A DNA stretch of 7,914 nucleotides, taken from NCBI GenBank assembly GCA_017453765.1, contig JAFTEG010000135.1:1-7914 (forward strand). Direction: 5' to 3'. Of the stretch, positions 1 through 6,163 are shown in pieces. This stretch comes from Selenomonadaceae bacterium. Its GTDB lineage: Bacteria > Bacillota > Negativicutes > Selenomonadales > Selenomonadaceae. How positions within the stretch are numbered: position 1 is the first letter of the stretch; every line of letters starts with the position of its first letter. Position numbers and translations under genes: made by a program. The notes under the pieces were generated by a model that was not told the DNA's origin, did no database searches, and saw only the letters and a list, made by a program, of their open reading frames with translations.

Positions 1-2
1 CA

Positions 3-131
3 CTTCAGCAGTCTGCCAATGAAAAAGATATCGCGTTACAAGATACCGAAAATAAGCTGGCAAATGCCGAGAGCCGCTATGAAAATCTGCGCGGAGACTT
101 GCAAAATATTTTAAACAGGTACCAAAATTAA
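3..131 (+). CDS. C-terminal end of a coiled-coil protein (partial)
   Basis: An open frame enters from the left edge and ends at TAA 129-131, giving the last 42 residues of a protein whose start lies outside the window. The visible part is rich in Gln, Asn, Glu, Lys and Leu with no proline, and it has spaced hydrophobic residues (motifs such as ENKLANAE and RYENLRGDLQNIL). This is the look of an amphipathic helix, probably a coiled coil. It is on the same strand as the next coiled-coil gene and stops 35 nt before it, so it is likely the preceding member of the same operon. Codon use matches the downstream genes. No function can be assigned from the fragment. It is too short to match the track of longer open frames, but reading direction, composition and a following strong ribosome binding site make it credible. 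Confidence 0.7.
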   Translation, partial: LQQSANEKDIALQDTENKLANAESRYENLRGDLQNILNRYQN

Positions 132-155
132 GTTGTATCAAGTACCAATATTAAG
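119..155 (+). repeat. Short imperfect direct repeat around the stop of the first gene
   Basis: A 14-nt word at 119-132 (GTACCAAAATTAAG) recurs at 142-155 as GTACCAATATTAAG, with 13 of 14 bases identical and a 23-nt offset. The first copy contains the stop codon of the partial gene. The second lies in the intergenic gap and runs into the Shine-Dalgarno sequence of the next gene. It may be the trace of a small tandem duplication, and no regulatory role is evident. Confidence 0.5.
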
Positions 156-160
156 GAGGG
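153..160 (+). promoter_or_regulatory. Strong ribosome binding site deciding a TTG start
   Basis: AAGGAGGG lies 6 nt before TTG at 167-169. It is the best Shine-Dalgarno match in the window. It supports initiation at this non-ATG codon, because the nearby ATG at 183 is out of frame and the first in-frame ATG would remove about 31 residues and leave no ribosome binding site. Confidence 0.8.
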
Positions 161-166
161 GATATT

Positions 167-952
167 TTGGACGCAAATTTTGATGAAAAGCAGGCGTTTG
201 AAAATTTGCATGACATTTTGAATCACATTTACAATTTTGCAAATCACTACTACGACAAAATGCAAAAGGCGCAGACGTTGTGCAATGAAAAAGCCGACAC
301 GATTACAGAGTTGAAAAATCAATTAGCTGATGAACGCAAGCAAGCCGAAACGCGCCTTGAAGAAACCATTCAAGCTAAGGACGCCGAAATTTCCGCGCAG
401 AGAAAAAAGTTTGAAGATGAACTTTCCGCGCAGGTTGAAACTTTCAATGCCGAGTTGGAAAAGTCCCGTGAGCATAATGAAAAATTGACTAAGTTGCTTC
501 AAAATGTCTATGATGATTTACAGCAAAAAAACGACGCGCTAAAAATTCGGGAAGATACTCTTACAGAAAAGGAACGGCAACTTCGAGCGGACAGCGACAC
601 ATTGGTTACAAAATTCTCCGATTTGGAAGAAGAGCGTAGGGATTTTTATGAGCTGAGAGAAATTCAGGAAACAACGCCGTCCGACGCAGAGCGTATTAGA
701 AATTTGGAAGAAGAGTTGCAAGATTTAACACGGGAAAATAAAGAACTTGAAAAGCAGCTAGAAGATAAAAGCAGTGAATTGGAAGAAGTCAAATTCCAAA
801 ATAAAAGATTGCAGACAATAGTTGATAATGCAGACGCCGAGCGTAAAGGAATGGATTCTGCCGCTAGGAATTTTGCCGACGATTTAACGATTGGCCCTAT
901 GCAAGGTATGAATTTTGATAAACGTTCCGCTGATAATGACGCTGAAAAATAA
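167..952 (+). CDS. Coiled-coil protein of unknown function
   Basis: This 261-residue protein starts at TTG, chosen because of the strong Shine-Dalgarno sequence just upstream. It is dominated by charged and Gln-rich heptad-like sequence. One long helical stretch covers roughly residues 35-166, a short break contains Pro171, and a second, very Glu/Lys/Leu-rich stretch covers about 173-227 (for example NLEEELQDLTRENKELEKQL). The first 30 residues are more aromatic and His/Asn-rich, and the last 30 look disordered and acidic. There is no signal peptide or membrane segment, so it is probably a cytoplasmic, rod-like oligomer. It is preceded by another coiled-coil protein and followed 56 nt later by an Hsp70-vWA gene, so a scaffold, adaptor or substrate of that ATPase is a reasonable inference. 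GrpE was considered because it also begins with a long helix, but the beta-rich C-terminal half of GrpE is absent. Family not recognised. Confidence 0.85.
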   Translation: MDANFDEKQAFENLHDILNHIYNFANHYYDKMQKAQTLCNEKADTITELKNQLADERKQAETRLEETIQAKDAEISAQRKKFEDELSAQVETFNAELEKSREHNEKLTKLLQNVYDDLQQKNDALKIREDTLTEKERQLRADSDTLVTKFSDLEEERRDFYELREIQETTPSDAERIRNLEEELQDLTRENKELEKQLEDKSSELEEVKFQNKRLQTIVDNADAERKGMDSAARNFADDLTIGPMQGMNFDKRSADNDAEK

Positions 953-991
953 AAAATCGACTTTACCTGAATGGATGTAATAAAGTTAAAT

Positions 992-1000
992 GGAGCGTGA
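992..1000 (+). promoter_or_regulatory. Ribosome binding site for the Hsp70-vWA gene
   Basis: GGAG, one extra base, then GTGA resembles the consensus GGAGGTGA and ends 8 nt before ATG 1009. It overlaps the alternative in-frame GTG at 997, which would have only one base between GGAG and the start codon. The ATG at 1009 is therefore preferred. Confidence 0.6.
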
Positions 1001-1008
1001 GAAGTTAT

Positions 1009-3075
1009 ATGAAAGAAATTTTTATCGGAATTGATTTAGGTACCACGAACACCCTTGCGTGCCAGGTGGACGGGGGAAAGCCGATTATCATAAAAATCAA
1101 GGGCAGTAAGATGCTCCCTTCCGTGTTGCATGTTGACAAGGATAAAAATATTGTAATCGGCAAGAGAGCCAAAAAGTTGGGCGTGCTTGACCCGAAAAAT
1201 ACAATCCGTTCATCAAAAACATATATGGCGGACGCGAAAAAGAAATGGACGGTGGGCGGCTTAACCTTCACGCCGACAGAAGTTGCGACGGAAATTTTGA
1301 AAGAGGTTAAAGCTCAGGTAATTGAAAAATTGCATTTAGAGAAGGACACAAAAATTAACGCCGTCATAACCGTTCCCGCGTACTTTACCGGCAATCAAAA
1401 AGACGAAACAAAAAAAGCCGGTGTAGCGGCAGGACTTAACGTCATACAAATTATCACCGAGCCTATGGCGGCGGCAGTTGCAGCGGTACGCGAACTTGAA
1501 TTGAACGAAAAAATTTTTGTGGTAGATTTAGGCGGCGGTACCTTCGACATAAGCGTCTTGCAAGCGGACAGGGCTAATAATACTTATCGAGCCATTGACC
1601 TTGCCGGTGACAAAAAACTTGGCGGCGACGACTTCGACAAAATGCTTTACGATTATTTTATCGGAATAATTCAAGACGATTTGGGCATAGACCTTTCAAG
1701 TCAAAAAAAATCCGGTCTCACTGAAAGCGACTACAACTCAATGACGGGGCGCATACGTGAGGCGGCGGAAACTGCCAAAATTGATTTGAGTGAAAATACA
1801 GAGTACACCATAGACTTAGCTAACCTTTTCTTTCATAAAGGACGAAATTACGACTTTAACACGGAGTTGACGCGTGAAGACTTTGAAAATATCTGCAAGC
1901 CGCTTTTCGACAAAATCATTTCGCGCATAAAAAAGTTTATCGCCGAAAGTGACAGATTCAAGGTCAGCGACATTGGCACGATAATTCTTGCAGGCGGCAG
2001 TTGCTACATTCCGAAAGTAAAGGCGGACGTTGAAAAAATCTTCAACAAGCGGGCAGACTCCCAACTTAATTTGGATACTCTTGTTGTAGTCGGTGCCGCT
2101 ATCGTTGCCGATCCAAACTTAATTTCAAAACCTATAGTTGAAGATATCCTTGCACATTCACTCGGCATTGAAGTTATTTCGCCGGACGGGAAAAAACTTA
2201 TCTTGTCGAAGATTTTGAATAAGGGTGAAAAATATCCCTGCGAATCTTCCAAAATCTACACGACGACAGATGATAATCAAACTACCGTACCGATTTTCAT
2301 TTATGAGGCAGGTTCTGACGCGGAGGACGTTGAAGATATCGACGCGCACGAATATTACGGCGATGTTTCACTTGAAAATATTGCGCCTGCACCGGCGGGA
2401 GTTCCCAACATTAAAGTCACTTTCCGCTACGATATAAGCGGCACGGTGGTAGTTGAGGCGCAGGACGAACAAAGCGGCGTCAAAAATATCATTGAGATTA
2501 AAAAAGGCGATAAAGAAGAACATAAAAAGAAACGTCGGAAAAAGCAAAGACCGATAGATTTTATGTTGCTTTTGGACGTTTCCGGCAGTATGTACGATGA
2601 GCCGCTCCGTGAGGCGACGCAAGCTTGTGAAATTCTTTTCAACGATATGATTAACTTCGACATTCACAAAATGGGCTTTATAACTTTTGAGACGTATACG
2701 CGGCGGCTGGTACCTTTGACGCAGGACAAAAACCGTTTGAAAAATGCGCTGAGAAATTTAAGTGCCGGCGGCGGTACAAATTTGGCGGACGCTTTGCGCT
2801 GTGCGAACGAAGATTTAGCCGAAAGTTCAAATATCAAAGTTGTGATAATCGTCACTGACGGTCAGCCTTTTGACGAAGATTTCACGTTGGATTACGCCGA
2901 AAGAATGAAGGATGCCGGTATTCGCATTGTCACTATCGGCGCAGGCAGTGAAGTCAAAGAAAGCTTTATCAAAAAAGTTTCAAGCAGTCCCGATGACGCC
3001 TACAAAATTGATAACATGTCGAAGTTGCAGGAAACATTTAAAACGGCGTTAAAATCAATCGAGGAAAAAAAATGA
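1009..3075 (+). CDS. Hsp70 (DnaK-like) ATPase fused to a C-terminal vWA domain
   Basis: The protein has 688 residues from ATG 1009. That start puts the Hsp70 N-terminus in its usual place, and a GTG at 997 would add four residues. The nucleotide-binding domain (about 1-375) has the phosphate-1 loop IDLGTTNT (8-15), VPAYF (122-126), EPMAAA (151-156), the phosphate-2 loop DLGGGTFD (173-180), LGGDDFD (204-210) and an adenosine motif LAGGS (327-331), so ATPase activity is likely. SLGIEV (384-389) opens a substrate-binding beta domain that runs to about 495. Where DnaK has its helical lid there is instead a basic hinge (505-514, HKKKRRKKQR) and a vWA domain (about 515-685). This carries all three MIDAS elements: DxSxS at 523-527, Thr590 and Asp617. 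The predicted role is an ATP-driven chaperone or remodelling factor that uses metal-dependent vWA contacts for partners. No GrpE or J-domain partner is present in the window. It is cytoplasmic, with no signal peptide. The domain assignment is firm; the biological role is unknown. Confidence 0.93.
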   Translation: MKEIFIGIDLGTTNTLACQVDGGKPIIIKIKGSKMLPSVLHVDKDKNIVIGKRAKKLGVLDPKNTIRSSKTYMADAKKKWTVGGLTFTPTEVATEILKEVKAQVIEKLHLEKDTKINAVITVPAYFTGNQKDETKKAGVAAGLNVIQIITEPMAAAVAAVRELELNEKIFVVDLGGGTFDISVLQADRANNTYRAIDLAGDKKLGGDDFDKMLYDYFIGIIQDDLGIDLSSQKKSGLTESDYNSMTGRIREAAETAKIDLSENTEYTIDLANLFFHKGRNYDFNTELTREDFENICKPLFDKIISRIKKFIAESDRFKVSDIGTIILAGGSCYIPKVKADVEKIFNKRADSQLNLDTLVVVGAAIVADPNLISKPIVEDILAHSLGIEVISPDGKKLILSKILNKGEKYPCESSKIYTTTDDNQTTVPIFIYEAGSDAEDVEDIDAHEYYGDVSLENIAPAPAGVPNIKVTFRYDISGTVVVEAQDEQSGVKNIIEIKKGDKEEHKKKRRKKQRPIDFMLLLDVSGSMYDEPLREATQACEILFNDMINFDIHKMGFITFETYTRRLVPLTQDKNRLKNALRNLSAGGGTNLADALRCANEDLAESSNIKVVIIVTDGQPFDEDFTLDYAERMKDAGIRIVTIGAGSEVKESFIKKVSSSPDDAYKIDNMSKLQETFKTALKSIEEKK

Positions 3076-3080
3076 GGTGA
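3074..3080 (+). promoter_or_regulatory. Ribosome binding site overlapping the upstream stop codon
   Basis: GAGGTGA begins inside the TGA stop (3073-3075) of the Hsp70-vWA gene and ends 5 nt before ATG 3086. The overlap suggests that ribosomes finishing the first ATPase help start the second, which would keep the two proteins in proportion. Confidence 0.75.
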
Positions 3081-3085
3081 AGTAA

Positions 3086-6000
3086 ATGGAAGAAGTAACG
3101 GTAACGTACAAGGGAGCAAAACTTTCTGTTGAAGATTTTCTTAAAAAAATTTTCAGCTATGTCCCGACGCAAAAAATTACGACAAGCATTGACGAGCTTA
3201 AAAGTTATGCCGACGCGAAAGTTTTGGACGAAGAAAACTTGAAAAAATTGCAGACTTTAAAAACTGCGCAGGAATTGCAGGATTTTATTTTAAATCCCAA
3301 AATGCAAAATTCACAGGTCAAAGATTTTCTTATGCACGTCCTTAAGATTAAAACGATCACATTCCGTGCAAATGCTTTTAAATCTTGTCAAAAAGAACAT
3401 ATTGCATTAATTTTTTCAAGCATATTTGATTTCGGCGAAAAAATTAATGAGCCGCCTACGCCGCCTGATACTGACACAAAAGTTACAGAACCCGGCACCG
3501 AAGATAATAAAATTATAACGCCTACGCCGCCTAAGCCGCTTGAAATTGATTTGTACGCGCTGAAAAGAATTTTGGGGCATTGCAAATTTACCGTACGCAG
3601 TGACATTGACGTCACGCAGTTTGTATTGACTGAAAGAATGCCTGTCAAGCTGTTGGATAATTTCAATATAATTATTCCGAAAAACATGGAAATTTACAAA
3701 GGCGCGGCGGCTATTCTCACGAAAGATATGCCGATAAAGATTGTGGCGGCGGGACATTTGCAATTTCACGAAGGCTACACGCATATTATCCTGCAGTCCC
3801 AAAATATTGCGTATGACGTTTTCCGTGACAGAACCGCCTTTTACATTGCGCTTTTCCCGCAGTCTGCAAAAGATCAACTTGAAAATGAAAAAGATTACGG
3901 CGGCGAAGTTTATTTGGCGGAGGCTCAAATAGATTTAAAGCCGTTGGAAAAATCGGATACTACACTTTGCATAGATTTCGGTACGAGCAACACGACGGTG
4001 GGAACTCACGGCAAAAAAAATTCTGTCGACAACAAGCAGGAGATCGTGCCGGAAATTGTAGAATTTCTCGACGAAACAGGCGACGAACCGCAGATAAGAA
4101 AAATGTTGCCGACGGTTGTTTATGTCGAGTCCGTTACCGAAAATTACGTCAAGTACCTTTTCGGCTACGACGCTTTAAAGCGCGTCATTGAAAAAGACTA
4201 CAATCCCAAAGCGTCGGTTTTCTACGAGATTAAGCGCTGGATTAACAGCATTGACGACGAAGAAGATTTAATTGACGAGAAGGGAAATAAAAGTAAAACT
4301 AAAATTTCGCACCGTGAAATTATTAAGGCGTACCTTGAACACGTTTTGAATTTGGCGGAGCAATACTTTAAGCGTAAATTTGTAAAATTACATTTTACCG
4401 CGCCGGTTAAACTCAAAGACAGCTTTATCGCGGAAATGACAAAAATGTTTGGCAAAGACGGCAGGACGGTTCTCAGTGCAGGCGAGTCAATCGACGAAGG
4501 CATTGCGATAATTTACAATCACATTGCCGAACAGATGAAGAAAAAAATTCGCGACCAAGCAAATGCCAAAATTAAAAAAGCTGATTACGCCGATGACAAG
4601 GCGCAAAAAGTTTTAATCATAGACTGCGGCGGCGGTACGACGGATTTGGCAAGTTGCGAATATACTTTGAACACGGAGGGCTACAGCAAAAAAATTGATA
4701 TCGTGACGCGCTTTGAAAATGGCGATTCCAATTTCGGCGGCAACAATATCACCTTTAGAATTTTCCAGTTGCTTAAAATTAAGTTGGCTCAGAAATTAAA
4801 AGCTGAAATGCAGAACTCAAATATCGACGTGAAACAGTCAAATAACACTGAAAAAATTTCAGCCGATGAAAAAGTTTCAGCCGATGAAAAAATTTCAGCC
4901 GATGAGAAAGTTTCAGCCGATGAAAAAGTTTCAGTTGATGAAAAAGTTTCAGTGCAAGATCTGATTGACGATGAAGCTAACCTGCTTTACAAAATTGATA
5001 AAAATCACGCTGAAAATACGCCGCCTGAAGATGACAGAAAACTTTGCTATGAAAAATTTGATGCCGAATATGAAAAGGCTGAAAAATTTGTACCGACTAA
5101 ATTTGCCGCAGAAAATTTTCTCAATAAAAAAAGTCAGCTCAAAAGAAATTTCTACTACCTTTGGCAAATGGCGGAGGCGTACAAAGTTCAATTTTACCGC
5201 GCCAGCATGGATTTTGTTTCAGTCAATTTTTCCAATGCCGAAGACAGAAAGATAGGCATTCCCGACGACGATAAATATTATCTGTACATAAGGCGCAGCG
5301 AAGACGGCGAGCTTGAAAAAGTTATGAATCCCATGAGCGGCATTGAAGTCACGAACAACGAAATTCACCGCCTTTTGTATGCTGACATTTATGCGCTGTT
5401 GAAAAATGTCCTTTACGCCTACGACACAAGCAACGATGAGCAGGAACTTTTGAAATACAATCACTACAAACTTTCCGGTCAATCCTGCAAAATTACTCTT
5501 TTCAACGAGTTGCTTAAAGAATTTATTCCCGGCAAATATCTGCGCTACGGCGAAGATAAAAAAGACTCTTTCGACAGCATTGAACTCAAGCTTGCCTGCA
5601 TTAACGGCAGTATTTACTATATTCGTGATACCGCCTACGGCGAGATTAAGCCGCATATTACAATGATGACGCCGAATTTGATTTACGACGTTTGCAAAGT
5701 CGATGTTGCCGACAATATATCTGTTAAGATGTTGGACAGCCGCGCAGATAAAATCGAGCCGACAGTTGACATAATTTCTTCCAGTGCATCCCATGTCAGG
5801 TACGCGGTTATTGCTCAAAACGGCAAGCGCCAAAATACGGTTGATTTTGAAATTGAAAGAGGTCACGACACGCTGACAAATACCGATGAAATTTTAAAGA
5901 AAATAGTGCGCTACTCCAACGACGAAGACGGCGCCATAGGCAGGTATGTGCGAAATGAACTGCGCGCCATTAATTTGGGTAAAGAAAATCCCGAGAGCGT

Positions 6001-6160
6001 TTTTGCACTTTTTACCATTCCTTCAAAAAACGGCTACGGTTTTTATGTCTACTGCGTGAAAGTTCAAAATCAAGAAGAGCGCTACTTCATGACGCAGAAG
6101 CCGACGTATTACGCCTTTGAAAATACCAAACTCGAAACTTTCTTTAATGGAGACAGGTAA
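3086..6160 (+). CDS. Large divergent Hsp70/actin-fold ATPase with N-terminal extension
   Basis: The protein has 1024 residues. Residues 1-121 appear mostly helical and unfamiliar. Residues 122-151 are a Pro/Thr/acidic linker bounded by PPTPP and PTPP, and about 152-285 are a mixed, beta-rich region. The ATPase then begins with a phosphate-1 loop IDFGTSNTT (296-304), followed by a phosphate-2 loop DCGGGTTD (513-520), a GDSNFGGN element (546-553, compare GDxxLGGxxFD of Hsp70) and a probable adenosine loop LSGQSCK (796-802). The spacing is far larger than in DnaK, with over 200 residues between the phosphate loops and an insertion after residue 575 that carries hexapeptide repeats (589-624). The layout after the adenosine loop, with a stretch ending FIPGKYLRYG and then a Lys-Leu-Ala segment, recalls the SrfB family of Hsp70-like proteins from memory only. 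No signal peptide or membrane helix is present. It is 10 nt behind the Hsp70-vWA gene, so the two ATPases probably act together. The nucleotide-binding fold is well supported; substrate and function are unknown. Confidence 0.88.
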   Translation: MEEVTVTYKGAKLSVEDFLKKIFSYVPTQKITTSIDELKSYADAKVLDEENLKKLQTLKTAQELQDFILNPKMQNSQVKDFLMHVLKIKTITFRANAFKSCQKEHIALIFSSIFDFGEKINEPPTPPDTDTKVTEPGTEDNKIITPTPPKPLEIDLYALKRILGHCKFTVRSDIDVTQFVLTERMPVKLLDNFNIIIPKNMEIYKGAAAILTKDMPIKIVAAGHLQFHEGYTHIILQSQNIAYDVFRDRTAFYIALFPQSAKDQLENEKDYGGEVYLAEAQIDLKPLEKSDTTLCIDFGTSNTTVGTHGKKNSVDNKQEIVPEIVEFLDETGDEPQIRKMLPTVVYVESVTENYVKYLFGYDALKRVIEKDYNPKASVFYEIKRWINSIDDEEDLIDEKGNKSKTKISHREIIKAYLEHVLNLAEQYFKRKFVKLHFTAPVKLKDSFIAEMTKMFGKDGRTVLSAGESIDEGIAIIYNHIAEQMKKKIRDQANAKIKKADYADDKAQKVLIIDCGGGTTDLASCEYTLNTEGYSKKIDIVTRFENGDSNFGGNNITFRIFQLLKIKLAQKLKAEMQNSNIDVKQSNNTEKISADEKVSADEKISADEKVSADEKVSVDEKVSVQDLIDDEANLLYKIDKNHAENTPPEDDRKLCYEKFDAEYEKAEKFVPTKFAAENFLNKKSQLKRNFYYLWQMAEAYKVQFYRASMDFVSVNFSNAEDRKIGIPDDDKYYLYIRRSEDGELEKVMNPMSGIEVTNNEIHRLLYADIYALLKNVLYAYDTSNDEQELLKYNHYKLSGQSCKITLFNELLKEFIPGKYLRYGEDKKDSFDSIELKLACINGSIYYIRDTAYGEIKPHITMMTPNLIYDVCKVDVADNISVKMLDSRADKIEPTVDIISSSASHVRYAVIAQNGKRQNTVDFEIERGHDTLTNTDEILKKIVRYSNDEDGAIGRYVRNELRAINLGKENPESVFALFTIPSKNGYGFYVYCVKVQNQEERYFMTQKPTYYAFENTKLETFFNGDR
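3453..3532 (+). repeat. Paired 14-nt words bordering a proline-rich linker
   Basis: The word CGCCTACGCCGCCT occurs at 3453-3466 and again, identical and in the same frame, at 3519-3532. The copies encode PPTPP and TPTPP at the two ends of an acidic, Thr-rich linker of about 20 residues that separates the N-terminal helical region from the next domain of the large ATPase. It supports a flexible domain boundary at residues 122-151. Confidence 0.65.
4850..4957 (+). repeat. 18-bp in-frame tandem repeat, six units
   Basis: Six adjoining 18-bp units start at 4850, 4868, 4886, 4904, 4922 and 4940, with consensus GAAAAARTTTCAGCCGAT. The first five differ from each other at only a few positions and the sixth has decayed at its end. 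They encode hexapeptides of the type EK-(V/I)-SAD at residues 589-624 of the large ATPase, inside an insertion between the phosphate-2 and adenosine loops. The high DNA identity between units suggests recent expansion, and copy number may vary between strains without breaking the frame. Confidence 0.92.
6149..6157 (+). promoter_or_regulatory. Ribosome binding site inside the end of the large ATPase gene
   Basis: GGAGACAGG lies just before the TAA stop at 6158-6160 and ends 6 nt before ATG 6164. Only 3 nt separate the stop and the new start, so translational coupling is likely. Confidence 0.65.
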
Positions 6161-6163
6161 TTT

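Noticed and set aside
997..1008. GTG start four codons upstream of ATG 1009 for the Hsp70-vWA gene
   Set aside because: Only one base would separate GGAG from the GTG. The ATG at 1009 has proper spacing and gives the standard Hsp70 N-terminus.
953..1008. Possible internal promoter in the 56-nt gap before the Hsp70-vWA gene
   Set aside because: TTTACC and TAAAGT resemble promoter boxes but are only about 13 nt apart, and no heat-shock CIRCE inverted repeat is visible in the gap. Support is too weak.
1009..3075. Housekeeping DnaK
   Set aside because: The helical lid is missing, a vWA domain is fused, the motif after VPAYF differs from that of DnaK (GNQKDETKKAG instead of DAQRQATK), and no grpE or dnaJ is nearby in the window.
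3416..3928. 170-codon open frame on the - strand
   Set aside because: It is opposite the N-terminal part of the large ATPase. Its Arg-rich and Phe-rich composition reflects the complement of Glu/Lys/Asp codons.
4850..4957. CRISPR-like array
   Set aside because: The 18-bp units abut with no spacers, stay in frame and lie inside a coding region, so this is a protein-coding tandem repeat.
5219..5866. 215-codon open frame on the - strand inside the large ATPase gene
   Set aside because: It is fully antisense to a gene with clear ATPase motifs and its own ribosome binding site. The product is a low-complexity Val/Asn/Phe-rich translation of complementary codons, with no recognisable motif.
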